The notes: generated from the letters alone by a model not told the origin. Counted from the stretch's first letter, positions 36,685 to 49,000 are shown. The stretch is 64,000 nucleotides of DNA from Lepidodermella squamata (GCA_047495785.1 JBLDXI010000001.1:3038001-3102000), one strand, 5' to 3'. Translations and numbers: made by a program.

Positions 36685-37275
36685 TTACAACCGTCGCTGA
36701 GTGTATTTATCTGGGAAGTTGAAAACATGTTGGCCAGATCCACCAGTGAGCGCTAAATGGCCGGCATTAGGCACGACGTTCCACGCCAGAACCAAAGTAG
36801 CATTGTTAGCCTTGAGACCAGTTCCGTCGTCGAAAAAGTAGTACTCTGGGTTGCCCTCGTTTATTTCAATCACCGGGTTTTGGGTTCGCAGTAAAATTCG
36901 GTCCCATAGAACAACCTGGTTCAACGCCTGTAAATTCCGCAAATTAGGAATTTCTTCTTAAATTCGAAAAAAACTTACATTCTCAGCAGTTTTGTATTGA
37001 GCATACAGGATGACGAAGAGCTGTTTGACATTCCAATTGAATACTTTAGTAAAATCCGCCTTAATGCTGAATGAAACTTGGCCAAGATCGCTGCGCTTGC
37101 GATCGCCAGTGAAATCCGGGCCATTGCTCACAGCCACCTTAACAACGGACAGTCTCACGTCGGCATTGTCATTCTTGTTCCAGAAGGTAGTCAGGAAGGC
37201 GAGAAACATAACAACAGCCAGGGTGGTGAGGAAAAACGCGAACAAATTGTTGAGACGAGCCAAAAACGTATTCAT
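36685..37275 (-). CDS. Signal peptidase complex subunit 3 (SPC22/23)
   Basis: Two exons, 37275-36979 and 36927-36685, join in phase to 179 residues, the normal SPCS3 length. The ATG at 37275 (MNTFLARLNNLFAF) matches the family start, followed by the single membrane anchor. Diagnostic blocks include RSDLGQVSFSIKADF, FNWNVKQLFVILYAQY, ALNQVVLWDRI, YFFDDGTGLK and WNVVPNAG. The subunit is a type II ER membrane protein needed for signal peptide cleavage in the lumen. The ATG is only 74 bases after the LeuRS stop on the same strand. Confidence 0.96.
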
Positions 37276-37305
37276 TTTCAAGCAAAAAAAAAATCAATTA
37301 AAATC

Positions 37306-37354
37306 ACTATAAAATATTTCATGGAATATATATATAAAAATTGGCACATTTATT
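37306..37354 (-). promoter_or_regulatory. Intercistronic region: AATAAA over the LeuRS stop, then acceptor-like AG
   Basis: On the minus strand an AATAAA (complement of 37349-37354) overlaps the LeuRS TAA stop. About 40 bases later an ATTTTATAG acceptor-like site (AG 37308-37307) precedes the SPCS3 ATG by 31 bases. There is little room for a separate promoter. Confidence 0.55.
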
Positions 37355-39914
37355 GCTGCTTTGCGAAGCTGATAACTCCTCGGTAATTTTTCTCGTAGAG
37401 GTAGGTGTAAGAATCTGGAACGAGATGAACCCCGGCGGCTTTGAACATATCTTCCGATTTCACCAAATCACTATTCAACACCATTTCAGCCGCTTCTTTT
37501 GCCGATAACCGGTCTAATTCGGAATATTTGATAGGTAACGCCCCAACCTCCACTGGGCCGACTTTGATAACGAGGGACATGACGTAATCAGGGTCGAGAC
37601 TAGGCCAGGATTGGAGGCGAAGTGGGGCATTTAAATCGCGATTAATCAATTTGAAATTGTTCGATTTCGAGAAATCAGACAATGACTGCCACAATTCCAT
37701 GGCTAAACACGGCGCAAATGGGGAAATCATAACAATTAAATCGGTTAAGGCCCGGCTCATTTCTTGGCTGTGAGCAAAATATTTTGGCTGGACCTTTCGC
37801 AGTGAAGTCGTGAAACCTTGAAGGCGAGAAATAGCCGTATTGAGCAAATAAGTAACTTCCATATGGAAGGAAACCTCCTTAACCGAGTAATTCCTGAATT
37901 CTCGAATTACCCGCTCCTGTTCAGCAAGTTCGGCAGGGCTAACTTCAGCTTTTTCGAGCGAATTTTTCAAATAATCACCGACTAATGACCAAATTTTGCG
38001 CTCCCAGTTCACGACTCCGGTAAACTGGTCTTCTGACCATTTTCGGGTACTTTTTGGCGCAACGTTTGCAACAACGCAGGTTCGAACCGAGTCAACTCCA
38101 TACTTTGATAACACTTCCTGAGGGTCGACGCCATTATACTTGCTTTTAGACATTTTCTCCCAAGAAACAACGACAGGTTCGCCCGTATCGCGAGCGAAGA
38201 ATTTGTTAGCCGATCTTTCCTCAACTTCATTAGGCTTTAGATAGCGATTGGTTTTTGCTTCGCGGAACGATCGCCCATGAACCATGCCCTGAGTTAACAA
38301 TTTGGTAAAAGGCTCCTTGAAATTGATCAAACCGAGGTCGTTCAAAAAGTAGCAAACGAATCGAGCAAAATAAAGATGCATAATAGCATGTTCACGACCT
38401 CCGACGTACAAATCAACGGGTAGCCATTCATTAACAAGTTTAGTGTCAAAAATCTTGTCGATATTAGACGGATCGGCGAATCTCAAAAAGTACCATGAAG
38501 AGTCGACGAAAGTATCAAGGGTGTCGGTATCACGCTTTGCCTTCGATGAACCACATTTAGGGCAAGTACATGGCTGATTTTCAAGTTTTTCGTTGATCGA
38601 AGGAAGTAAAAGTGGCAAATCGCTCTCTTTTACTGACTGGGGCCCGCAAGTTTCACAATGGATAATAGGAATTGGAGTACCCCAGTATCTTTGGCGAGAA
38701 ACCAACCAATCATCAAGTTTCGCTGAAGTGAGATGGCCGCCAATGCCCTTCTGGCGAAAATAGTTGCAAATAATATCAAACGCTTCCTTCCTCGACTTCC
38801 CTGTGATCAAGTCACCAGAGTTTTTAATAACTTCACCGTCAGAAGACAAGACCTCTCGATATTTCAAGCCAAGTTTTTGAGCAATATTTTTATCGAAGGG
38901 CGATTCTAGGCACGGAATTCCCAATCTTGAGTCAACATCAGGTTCGAGTTGATCACCAGGATTTAGCACGAAGGGCATAGCTTCGCCTGTGACAGGATTA
39001 ATAGCGACTAAGTTATCTGACTTTGATGCAAACAAATGATCTTTTGAAAGAACAATGTGAGTAGCTCCAGCAATTAGTTCAGGCGATCTAGTGAAAACAG
39101 TTATGTAGTCAGATTTTCCGTGTTTGCCCGTTTCACGATCAACTACTTTGAGATCAACGCGGCAACCATCGCAACTCCCAATCCAACCTTTCTGAAGATC
39201 AATAACCTCCTTCCAGAAACTTGGATTTAGAGTGTTAAGATTCTCTCTCAGTTCTTTTGCGTAAGCCGTCGTGCGCAGATACCACTGTTTCAAATACTTG
39301 TGCTCAACTTTAGCCCCAGAGCGCCATGAACAGCCATTTTCATCGACCTGCTCCGCAGCCAGAACAGTCTCGTCGACTGGATCCCAATAAACACGAGCTG
39401 TTCTTTGATAAGCTAGACCTTTCTCGAAAAGCTTCACGAAGAGCCACTGCGTCCACTTGTAATAAGATGGATCAGTTGTGCTGAACGAACGATTCCAATC
39501 CAAAGTTAAACAAAGCTCATCAAGTTGCTTCCTCATAACTTCAATATTAGACTTAGTCCAAACCTGGGGATCCAGTTTTCGCTCTCTTGCAGCGTTTTCA
39601 GCAGGCAATCCAAAAGCATCCCAGCCCATAGGATGTAATACTTCATAACCTTTCATGTTGTTATACCTCGCCATTACGTCCGAAATAGTATAAACGCGCA
39701 CGTGCCCCATGTGCAAATTGCCAGATGGGTACGGAAACATAGCAAGAATGTATGCCTTTTTCTCATTATTGTTTCGCGATTTTGGCGGGCTTATTTTAGA
39801 TGAAGCTTGTCCGATCCACTTCTTCTCCACATTGCTAATAACCTCACGGGTTAACTGCGCTGGCCATTGTTTATTGTCCGAATATAGATACCGGCGACAA
39901 ACCCTTAGTAACAT
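37350..39914 (-). CDS. Leucyl-tRNA synthetase, mitochondrial type
   Basis: One uninterrupted exon, 854 codons. It is a class I aminoacyl-tRNA synthetase that charges tRNA-Leu for mitochondrial translation. The HIGH motif is HMGH at residues 68-71 and the KMSKS motif is intact near residue 590 (EKMSKSKYNG). Other LeuRS blocks are GYEVLHPMGWDAFGLPAENA, ARVYWDPVDETVLA, the editing-domain region about residues 240-400, and DTFVDSSWYFLRFADP. The short Arg-containing N-terminus (LLRVCRRYLYS) fits a mitochondrial presequence. It is bacterial-type in layout, as expected for LARS2. An acceptor-like TTCTGTAG lies 6 bases before the ATG. It is the upstream partner of SPCS3. Confidence 0.96.
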   Translation of the reverse strand: MLLRVCRRYLYSDNKQWPAQLTREVISNVEKKWIGQASSKISPPKSRNNNEKKAYILAMFPYPSGNLHMGHVRVYTISDVMARYNNMKGYEVLHPMGWDAFGLPAENAARERKLDPQVWTKSNIEVMRKQLDELCLTLDWNRSFSTTDPSYYKWTQWLFVKLFEKGLAYQRTARVYWDPVDETVLAAEQVDENGCSWRSGAKVEHKYLKQWYLRTTAYAKELRENLNTLNPSFWKEVIDLQKGWIGSCDGCRVDLKVVDRETGKHGKSDYITVFTRSPELIAGATHIVLSKDHLFASKSDNLVAINPVTGEAMPFVLNPGDQLEPDVDSRLGIPCLESPFDKNIAQKLGLKYREVLSSDGEVIKNSGDLITGKSRKEAFDIICNYFRQKGIGGHLTSAKLDDWLVSRQRYWGTPIPIIHCETCGPQSVKESDLPLLLPSINEKLENQPCTCPKCGSSKAKRDTDTLDTFVDSSWYFLRFADPSNIDKIFDTKLVNEWLPVDLYVGGREHAIMHLYFARFVCYFLNDLGLINFKEPFTKLLTQGMVHGRSFREAKTNRYLKPNEVEERSANKFFARDTGEPVVVSWEKMSKSKYNGVDPQEVLSKYGVDSVRTCVVANVAPKSTRKWSEDQFTGVVNWERKIWSLVGDYLKNSLEKAEVSPAELAEQERVIREFRNYSVKEVSFHMEVTYLLNTAISRLQGFTTSLRKVQPKYFAHSQEMSRALTDLIVMISPFAPCLAMELWQSLSDFSKSNNFKLINRDLNAPLRLQSWPSLDPDYVMSLVIKVGPVEVGALPIKYSELDRLSAKEAAEMVLNSDLVKSEDMFKAAGVHLVPDSYTYLYEKNYRGVISFAKQQ

Positions 39915-40873
39915 GTGTTGCTACAGAACCCAACATGTAAGCGATTAGCGGTGTCAGATAGTAGCGAAAGAGTTATAAACGTAAGCATGAGGTGTTCAAG
40001 AGAAACAATAAGGCCCAGAGACAAGTCAGAGCAAGCAAAATGACACTTGCTCTCACTCACTCGGCAGATGTGAGACAAGTTGTGGAAAATTATGAGCAAG
40101 GCAAAGTTCACGCTTCCTAAGGCTTGACGAGCTAAAAATGAAATCTGGCAGGGCAAATCCACGTTTCTTTTTCGTGAAAGGTAAAAACCGGCGGCTTTCG
40201 ATGGTTGCGTAGCACGCTTTCGAAAGCTCATCTGGTTTTCCCCAAGGACAACATTTGATTTTTATCGCTTTTGATGGGAAAAGTATTAGGTTAATTTGTT
40301 TGATGCTGCAGGGGATTTTTTGGACAGTGAAAATAAGGACATTATCCTTCACATTTATTTTAATTTCCGACTCCTCTGAAATCGCGCGGTTCGACACCCG
40401 CGGATGACAACACCTCGGCTTTTCCCTACGTGAATGCCGTTTTGTTATACTTCTGCCCTCTCCATGGTTGATTTTTGCTCTGTTTGCTTCTTTGTGGAGG
40501 CTGGAGGCTGGAGCTACCTGCTGCCGGCTTTAACTTCAACTCTCAAGCTTTTTTCTTTCTCAGCTTTCAAACTGATCGGTTTACGGGTCGGTTACTTATT
40601 CGAACTCGTTTACTTATAACCTATGGATTTGCGGCCTGAAAAGGCCTCCATAACTTGGTAGGTGCGTATTTTTCCTGCGAACTTATTGATTCATCACTGA
40701 TGTGGATGTTATGAGCCTTCCTTCGAAGTAGACGGCATTTTATTCTACATTGGACCACTCCACTCAGTCGTTAAACCGTTTTATCAGCGGTGAGATTGCT
40801 TTTACTTGAAAATTTGCGGTGTGCTTATATCTGATATGATATTAACTCAATTTTAGTAGATATTATTTTGAAA
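39915..40873. other. Divergent promoter region between LeuRS and NMD3
   Basis: No exon is supported. Minus-strand frames of about 100 codons at 39905-40397 have no domain features. A plus-strand CAATTTTAG acceptor-like site at 40848-40856 precedes the NMD3 ATG by 17 bases. Confidence 0.4.
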
Positions 40874-42346
40874 ATGGAAGTTGCTCACAAGATTCTCTGC
40901 TGTGAATGTGGTTCGTTAATCGATCCAAATCCTTCCAATACCTGCGCTAACTGTCTTAGCCGGCGAATGGACATAACTAGCGAAATCCAAAAAGAAGGTG
41001 TATTGCGATGGTGCTCTAAATGCGAGCGATATTTTCAGCCACCAAACAATTGGTACGTGTGCCCACCAGAATCAAAGCAATTGTTAGCGCTTTGCTTGAA
41101 GAAGATTAAAGGCCTCAATAAAGTTCGTCTCGCCGACGCATCGTTTGTGTGGACCGAGCCTCACTCCAGGCGCATCAAGCTCAAGCTGATGATTCAAAAA
41201 GAAGTAACATCAGGTGCTGTGTTGCAGCAAGCATGCTTTGTTGAATTCATTCAGCAACCTCAGCAATGCGAAGACTGCAATCGCGTTGAAGCGAAGGATT
41301 TCTGGCGTGCAGTTGTTCAAGTTCGACAAAATGCAAACACCAAGAAAGCTATGTATTTCTTGGAGCAAGAGATTCTAAAACACAAGCTTCATTTGAGAAT
41401 GACCAATATCAAGGAAATGCATGGCGGCCTTGATTTCTACTATGCTGATCGCCAAGAAGCACGAAGATTAATGGATTTTGTTCTCGCTCTGTTGCCTTGT
41501 CGCCACCATTATGCGCAAGAGCTGATTTCCCACGATCAGCATAACAATACCTTCACCTACAAGCATACTTATGCTGTTGAAGTTGTCCCAATATGCAGAG
41601 ATGATGTTGTAGCGCTTCCAAAGAAGCTTGCCCAAAAGCTAGGCAATCTCGACCAGCTTTGTATTGTCTCGCGCGTTTCAAGCTCAATTCATTTGATTTC
41701 GCCAACTTCTGGCAAAGTCGCCGAAATTCCATCTGCGACTTACTGGCGTGAACCCTTCAACTCTGTTTACTTGCCGAAAGATTATGTCGACTTCATTGTC
41801 ATTGATATTGAGCCGATTGCGAATTGTGACCTCCCGAAAAGTGCAATTTTGAGCAAGAAACACGTCCTGGCTGATGTTTGGGTCGAAAGAGCTGATGATA
41901 TTGGATCTGGCAATGCAATTCATACCCGAACACATTTAGGGCAGATTCTAAACCCTGGTGATGTAGTGAAAGGTCTTCATTTAGCTCATTCGAATATTTC
42001 CAACGATGTCTTGGAAGAAATGGACCCGAACGAAAAGCCTGACGTCATTTTGTTGAAGAAGGTTCACCATGGCAAGAAACACCGCCGTCGCCGTGGTCAC
42101 GGTGGAGCTGATTCAAAATCAATGACATCTGCCGTTACCGATGCTGTAACAGAGACCATTGTTGGTAGCGATCAATCTGATGACGATATCGACTATGAAC
42201 AAGAAAGTGGCAAGTTGGTGGAATTGTTTTCTTCCATGTTCATTCAAGGTAATCCAAATGCTATTGCTGAGGCTTCGAATGAAGATGAGGGCATGGCTAA
42301 TGGCGAAGACGATGAAGATGAAGATGAAGATGAAATGGAGAGCTAA
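40874..42346 (+). CDS. 60S ribosomal export protein NMD3
   Basis: Single exon from the ATG at 40874, 490 residues. The N-terminus has paired CxxC zinc-binding motifs (CCECG...CANC; CSKCERYF...C; QCEDC). Later blocks include MHGGLDFYYADRQEARRLMD and VVPICRDDVVALPKKLAQ, typical of NMD3. The C-terminus is Lys/Arg-rich (KKHRRRRGHGG), followed by an acidic tail ending in runs of Asp/Glu. NMD3 is the adaptor that joins nascent 60S subunits to Crm1/exportin-1 in the nucleus. Importin alpha begins 130 bases downstream on the same strand. Confidence 0.97.
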   Translation: MEVAHKILCCECGSLIDPNPSNTCANCLSRRMDITSEIQKEGVLRWCSKCERYFQPPNNWYVCPPESKQLLALCLKKIKGLNKVRLADASFVWTEPHSRRIKLKLMIQKEVTSGAVLQQACFVEFIQQPQQCEDCNRVEAKDFWRAVVQVRQNANTKKAMYFLEQEILKHKLHLRMTNIKEMHGGLDFYYADRQEARRLMDFVLALLPCRHHYAQELISHDQHNNTFTYKHTYAVEVVPICRDDVVALPKKLAQKLGNLDQLCIVSRVSSSIHLISPTSGKVAEIPSATYWREPFNSVYLPKDYVDFIVIDIEPIANCDLPKSAILSKKHVLADVWVERADDIGSGNAIHTRTHLGQILNPGDVVKGLHLAHSNISNDVLEEMDPNEKPDVILLKKVHHGKKHRRRRGHGGADSKSMTSAVTDAVTETIVGSDQSDDDIDYEQESGKLVELFSSMFIQGNPNAIAEASNEDEGMANGEDDEDEDEDEMES

Positions 42347-42476
42347 CTCTTATTGTTGAACGGTGACGAGCTTATTTGTTAGAGTTGTGGCGATAGAGAA
42401 ATATTTGTATAATAATTATAAGAAAACTTATTCGTAATATTTTCGATTTTGTGCATAGATTTCGTTTTAATATAAA

Positions 42477-45400
42477 ATGAGTGACGAAGCTAGACTTGCG
42501 CAGTACAAAAATGCTGGAAAGGATATAGGCGAATGTCGTCGCAAGCGGGAGGTTGAAAATCTGTCTCTCCGTCGAAACAAACGCGAGGAACAAATTGAAA
42601 AACGCCGTCAACTCGAGACCGAAAATTCGACTCTTGACAATTCTCAAGACGATGGAATGGGAGACTGCGGTTTGGAATTCGATTCAATGCCTAAAATCTT
42701 GGCTGGTATCAACTCAGCAAACCCGGAGGAGCAATTAGCCGGAATCCGAACTCTTCGCCACATTCTCTGCAAAGAAAACGACCCACCCATCAGACTTGTT
42801 GTCGAAAGCGGTGTAATTCCTCGTTTGGTTCAGCTACTCGCCGCGGTCGATAGCACCGTGTTTCAGTTTGAAACAGCCTGGGTTTTGACGAACGTTGCAG
42901 GTGGTGCTAGTCAAGATACTGAAACCGTTGTGAACGCTGGGGCCATTCCTGTTTTCGTCAAGTTGCTCTATTCACCGAGTTCCGATGTTCAAGACCAGGT
43001 ATCTCTCATTCTGCACTACTGGTTCTTTATACCGCAGATTTTCGTGAGCTTACCCGAATTTATGAGGCAATAACACACCTCGAGTATGATTTTTCGCTCA
43101 ACGTTGAAAAGCAGTTAATTCTCTAATACAGTTCTAAGTGGGATTTTGATATCAAGATTTGCATTTTTCTCTTGAAATTTATTCTTGTCATTCGACCAGT
43201 CGATCCTAATCAGGAAATTCTGTAAGATCGAAAAAGGAAAGTCGGCAATTTTCTCATTTTTTTCCGGACATTAAGGTGGAAAACTATGCGTAGGTCCCTG
43301 AAAAGCTAGTAAGGCAAACATTTTAAAAGAATATTTTCAAAATATGTTAACTCCATCGGAAGAATTTCCTTATTATTATTGCACATTTTTCTAAATTTCT
43401 AGGCTGTATGGGCGCTGGGAAACATTGCCGGCGACTCTCCTCGTCTCCGTGATGCAGTCATCGAATGCGACATTGTCGAACGTCTCGTGGCTATCATCCA
43501 CCAATTCAAACAATCGCGCCCCGCTCTGACGCGAAACGCAGTCTGGTGCTTCTCGAATCTCTGCCGCGGCCGAAATCCGCCACCAAATTACCATAAACTC
43601 CTCGTCGCTGTTCGCACCCTGGGCGGTTTGCTCCAGGAAATGACCGACCCAGACGTGTTAGCCGACGCCTGCTGGGCCCTGGCCTACCTAGCCGACGGCC
43701 CGAACGAAAACATCCAGGCCATTGTCGAATCCGGCTGTTGCCCTTACGTGGTCGGTCTTCTCATGCACTCCAACGCCAGGTCGGTCACAGCGGCCCTGCG
43801 AGCGGTTGGCAGCATCGTCTCCGGCGACGACCGCCAGACCCAGGCAGTCATCGACTGCAACGCCCTGCCCTGCCTGCGTCAGCTGCTCGCGTCTTCGAGC
43901 CAAATCGTAGTTAAAGAAACCTGCTGGGCTCTTTCGAATATCACAGCCGGGTCGAAGCAGCAGATCCAGCTGGTTTTGGACGCCGGTATCATCCCGGCTG
44001 TTGTCTTAGCCATGCGGAATGGCGAGTCGAAAACGCGTCGAGAATGCACCTGGCTGATGAGCAACGCCATCATTGGCGGAACCCTGGAACAAGCGGCTTA
44101 CGTAGCCCGCGAGGGTGGCCTCGACTCGTTGTGCGAAATGCTGACCGTACCTGACCTGCGCGTGCTCGAAAACGTGCTATCCGCCATCGATCGCGTGCTG
44201 CGGGCTGGTAATAAGGTGAAGGCGACGAAGGGCAAGAAAGTGCTGCAGAACTGCAACGGCCATGCTAGTAATATGTTTGCGCAGAATGTGGAGGAAACGG
44301 GGGCGTTGGAGAAGGTTGAATCGTTGACGACGCACGAGAACGAACGGATTCAGAAGAAGGCGGCGCAAATCATCGAACGCTACTTCCAAACTTCGAGTAA
44401 GATTTACCGAATCACATTTTAACATTTTATTCGCACCCATATAACATGAACCTAACATCTAACAGCTGTCCTTGCTATCAGCATCTCCAGTAAAGTCCAG
44501 TAAAAAACAAAACAAGAGAAATACTAACAAAAAACCTCAAACTTCACAGAAGTGGGATCGAGGTTTTCTTAGTAAGAAGAAAATTTAATTTTAAATTTTT
44601 GGTCGATAATTCTAACCAATAAATTGTCTTGTTAGTTGGGCAAAAAGTTCGAATTTTTTGTCATTTACTGGCAAATTGCTTTCATTCTCAAAATTTGTTG
44701 AAAATTGAAGCGGGAAAGGAGGGCCATCGAAGGACGCCGGAATAGCAAAACATTAGGCAGGCTATTTAAACCTATGAATGTAGAACATTTTGTAAGCTAC
44801 TAAAATCAGCATTTATACTTTGAATATCAATATGACTGTGGACTAATAAAAATTGGAATATCCGAGTCCATAGAGCATAGAGTTAACTTTTATCTGAAAT
44901 TTTCACGATCTAAGAAATGAATCCTCAATGCAATTGGCCAGATAAACCTCATTAAATAAGTGTAAGATATAATTAAAAGACTTCAAGAAAATTCAAAAGC
45001 CTCCTGGAAACCCTTGAATCATTAAATTTCGCGCTGAATAAAATTCTGTTAGTGCTAGATTTACCCAGAATCTATTCAATACTTTTTCAGCACTGTTAGA
45101 GAGAAAGTTCGTGGGGAAAAAATAATAAGGCTCAACTTGCTTTTCATTCATTTTGGAATTATTCCAATCAATTTGCAAACTTCCCTTCTAGAAAAAATTT
45201 CAGAAATTTTGAAGGTAGCTACTGATTGAGGTTCACATTCAGTGACATCTTTTGACATTTTTTAGCTGATCACTAAATGTAGGGCTGATTCACTCTCAAT
45301 ATATTTTGTAATTTTCATTTTGCCGTTGACATTTTTATCTTAAATATTTTTGTATTTCCTTGCAGTCGAAGACGGCGATAGCATGGATGTTGGCGCTTCG

Positions 45401-45526
45401 AATTCCAACTCGGCTGCCATGGCCACGGGTGGCAGTAGCAACTCAAACGGCGGTGTGCCTCAAACCACCCCGGCCTACTATGCTTTCACGGGCGAAACCG
45501 CCAGTACTGGTCCTTTCAATCTCTAA
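42477..45526 (+). CDS. Importin subunit alpha (karyopherin alpha)
   Basis: Three exons, 42477-42998, 43403-44396 and 45366-45526, give 558 residues in consistent phase. Residues about 10-50 form the importin-beta-binding domain (CRRKREVENLSLRRNKREEQ). Ten armadillo repeats follow, with the NLS-groove Trp/Asn ladder visible (ETAWVLTNVAGG, AVWALGNIAGDSP, NAVWCFSNLCRG, DACWALAYL, ETCWALSNITAG, ECTWLMSNAI). The end is a Ser/Asn-rich acidic tail finishing in GPFNL. It carries classical NLS cargo into the nucleus with importin beta. The gene starts 130 bases after NMD3, with an acceptor-like TGCATAG 18 bases before its ATG. Confidence 0.97.
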
Positions 45527-45681
45527 GCTCGAACAACAACGCGTCGACAATGTGGAAAATCCAACGTTGATTCAACATAGTTTTTATCTCTTTGACATTT
45601 TGACGGTTTAAAAACATGAAGCTGATGTCTTAGCTTATACTCGATGCGATTTCAGCGTAAAAAATCGAATGCCAATCGATA

Positions 45682-45759
45682 ATATACAGGGGTCTGCTAA
45701 ACACTCGAGATCAATTTATATTAAAATGACAAAAATAGTAATAGCAGACCCCTGTATAT
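45682..45759. repeat. Hairpin-forming inverted repeat, 17-bp perfect arms
   Basis: ATATACAGGGGTCTGCT at 45682-45698 is repeated in reverse complement at 45743-45759. The loop is 44 bases. It lies between importin alpha and CDC73, either a tiny MITE or a structured 3' UTR element. Confidence 0.65.
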
Positions 45760-46038
45760 AATTATCTGTTAAACCCGGTATCGTGAACCTTTTTTCTCGT
45801 TAGAAAAGTGAGGAAACTTAGAAAAATCATACTAAAATTTGGCGATGTGCTAATGTTCGCGGCTCTTCGGTGCGCCATTTTCTATCGTCATTTCTGTCCC
45901 GGCGTAAATTATTTTATATTCAACGAGAAATTTAGGCTGTAGTTGAACGAAAAATCGCCGTGTTTTTTTCAAAGGCGTAATAATTATTGCAATAAATAAT
46001 TTTTCTGGAATTTTGTAGTCCGTAGTTATAATAATTGA

Positions 46039-49000
46039 ATGGCTGACCCGTTATCGCAGCTTCGTGACTATGCGACTCAGAACCGACTCAACGAGATCCG
46101 CCAAGCTGACGGGCTGATAGTCTTCGGCGACTACGGTTGGCCGAATGACACTAAGACCCTGTTCACAATTTGGAACAGTGGCAAAGAAGGCGGGCAGAGG
46201 GAGTATTACACCCTAGAAACACTGTTGTTCTTCCTTCAAAATGCAGCTATGCCCCACCCGCAGTACACGCGAGAGGCCGTTACTCGCAATGTCCTAGTCG
46301 TTCGTTTGCCTGATCGTAAAGATTTGTTGGCGTATTTGAGGGGCGAGGTGCAGACCTGCCCGAGTATTGACAGGAGCGCCCCGTTAGAGATCACCCTTCA
46401 GCGCCCTGTTGCGGTGAAACGGCTCCAGGAGCAGCAACAAGCCGCCGCGGCTGAAGCGGCTGAGGCTGAGAAGAAACGAGCCAGGTTAGAGGAGTCGCAA
46501 TCTCAGCCCGTAGAACCTGTTTTATCGCAAGAAGCCGAGGACCAGATTCAGAAGGGGCGAGAATCTCCGGATGGTGCGAAAGGCGCTGCGATTCCTGACG
46601 GCATTTCGGCGGATAAATTAGCGGAGATTATCGCGAAGAGAAAACAGCGAAAACAAACCACTACAACAGTGCCTAGTCAATTTCCGCCCGTACCCGGCCA
46701 GGGTGTTCCGAATTTAACGGCTCCGCAGGAAAATTCCGGCCTGCCGAGTTTGAAGCAGTTGGAAAGTTTCGGCGGCCAGTTGTTGGATAGCAAGTCGTCC
46801 GGGGCGATTCTAGCGTCGTCCGCGGCGGGTTTAGCCGATTCGATCGAGCGGTTTCCGGCATCGACGGCTGATTTAGACCTCGAGCGGGACGTTTTCAGCC
46901 GCGAACGGCGGTGGAGGACGCGATTGACCCTGCTCAAGGCGCAGAATTACAATTTCGCGGACAGCGTCTTCAACACATTACAAGGTAAGAATTTATATAA
47001 ATATATGGGTTTTTTTATTACAGTGCTCCCTCGATAACAGTCTGCTAAACCAGGGTCCGCTGAGTTCCGAAAACCCTGGCTTTGTTGAACTCGGCGGACC
47101 CAATTTAGCGGGCCAAATCAAGTTGTAGTACTTGGATGTTTGCAACTGCCTGAGTGAGGCTAAATAGCTCGGGTGTGTATAGTAGGTCATTGGATGGCCT
47201 TTTTCGGTTTGAATCTAGTAATCATCTAGTAATTTTGAGAATTTTTTATTTTTTTTTGTTGCGATTTTTTTAAAGTAGATTTTTTAGGTTAAGGTTGTTA
47301 GTTACAGGTTAAGCCATAAACCATTGCTAATTGTTGGTAAATTTAACAATCTATTAGTAATATCATTCAGCCAATTATTACCGTCTTACTCATCTTTAAC
47401 AATTCATTTTTCTCACCACGACGGAATCTTTACACGCCACCGGTGGCTATTTCCTGCACAAAACTTTGTCACTTGCAGTGGTAGTGGTAATGAACATTTT
47501 CAGTCACATTTCCGGATCCGGATATCGTAGCATGGGTGAGCAAATTCAGCATGGGTCGGTCCCATTCCGGGCCAGGCTGGCTAACTGATGCAAGGAGCTC
47601 ATCATTGAAATAATCGTTAACTAGGCCTCCAGTTTGGCGCGTTGACTCCGGCAGATAAACTCAAGCCACGTTCATACCGGAAACCTGAGGAGTTGTTGAC
47701 GGGCCCAGAGAAACACGATTAGTTACAGGGGGAGATGTAAGCGATGAAGGATGATTCTTTATCAACCTGGTTATTCAGTTCAAGAGACATAGGTGACTTC
47801 CCCTTGCGGAAACTGGTCCGGCATACGTTCATGTTTTGAACTGTTTTGGTTTACATCCCGTGACATTTTCGACTTGGAATGTTACATACTTCATGATTAG
47901 TAATTCAGAAGCAGTTGATTTAGAATTAACGATCTCGAATCAGGTTATCAGTAAATAATGAATAAGTTACGAACTATCCATCAAAATCGAACTCAATTCC
48001 AAGGCTCAACATAAGCCTTTTATTAGCTCTTGTCCTTTGAGGCTCTGGCACCCAAATATGGGGCTTCCAGTTTAATGTATTTCATAGATGAAATCTATTA
48101 TTTCTAAAAAATTTCTATAATTTTTTTCCTATTTTATTTAGCAATCAAAGCTCACGAAGAAGGTCACCGAGCGCCGCCTCAACCTGTGATACAAGCTCAA
48201 CCGGCCCCGGCCGCGAAACCGCACGGCCTGACGGGCTATTCGCGTTACGACCAGGAGAAATTCACCGGTCGCCACGAAGCCGACGACTTCAACATCAACG
48301 TCATGGGCTCTTATTCGTCTTTCCTAGCCGGGCGCGGCAGTAACCCAGCTCAAAAGCCGCCCGGCTCGAGTTCGTCATCGGCGCCGGTGTCACCGGCCTC
48401 CGGTGCATCGCCCGCCTCAACGGACGGCTCGAGGTCGAAGAAGACCTCGCGCACGCCGATTATTGTCATCCCGGCGGCGGAGTCGTCCCTCATTACCATG
48501 TTCAATGTGCAAGAATTACTGCAAAACATGCGATATATTTCGACTGATGAACGCAAAAATCAGGGAATGAAACGAGACCCAGAGGTGAGTAACAACATTT
48601 TCTAATTATATCATTTTCACAAGTTGTACCACGTGTCCCATAGGGAACGCAAACTAACAAAATTTACCGAAAAGGGATGAGAAACTCTAAAATTAGAGGC
48701 TCAGTCATGACTATTAAAATATTTAAAAAATTCAAAATGCCATGAGAATAGTTTCAACTATGTGACTTGTCCATGGGATTGAAAAATCCCGAGAAATTTG
48801 TTTGGTCCGACCGGGTAAAATACCGAAAGTTACCGAATCGCTCACCCTAGGGGTTTCCCGGGTTTTCTCCGGTGAATTTTTAATTTTTTTTTTCCGGTTA
48901 ATTTGCAGATAGAGAATGATAAGTTTCCGATAGGTTCAATAGCCTATTTTCCTCTAAAAGTCAGCAAAATTGAAAGTGACTGCGCAACTTATGGGACACG

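Noticed and set aside
39905-40397. Two minus-strand frames upstream of LeuRS
   Set aside because: They lie in the LeuRS/NMD3 divergent region, show no family and are most likely chance frames.
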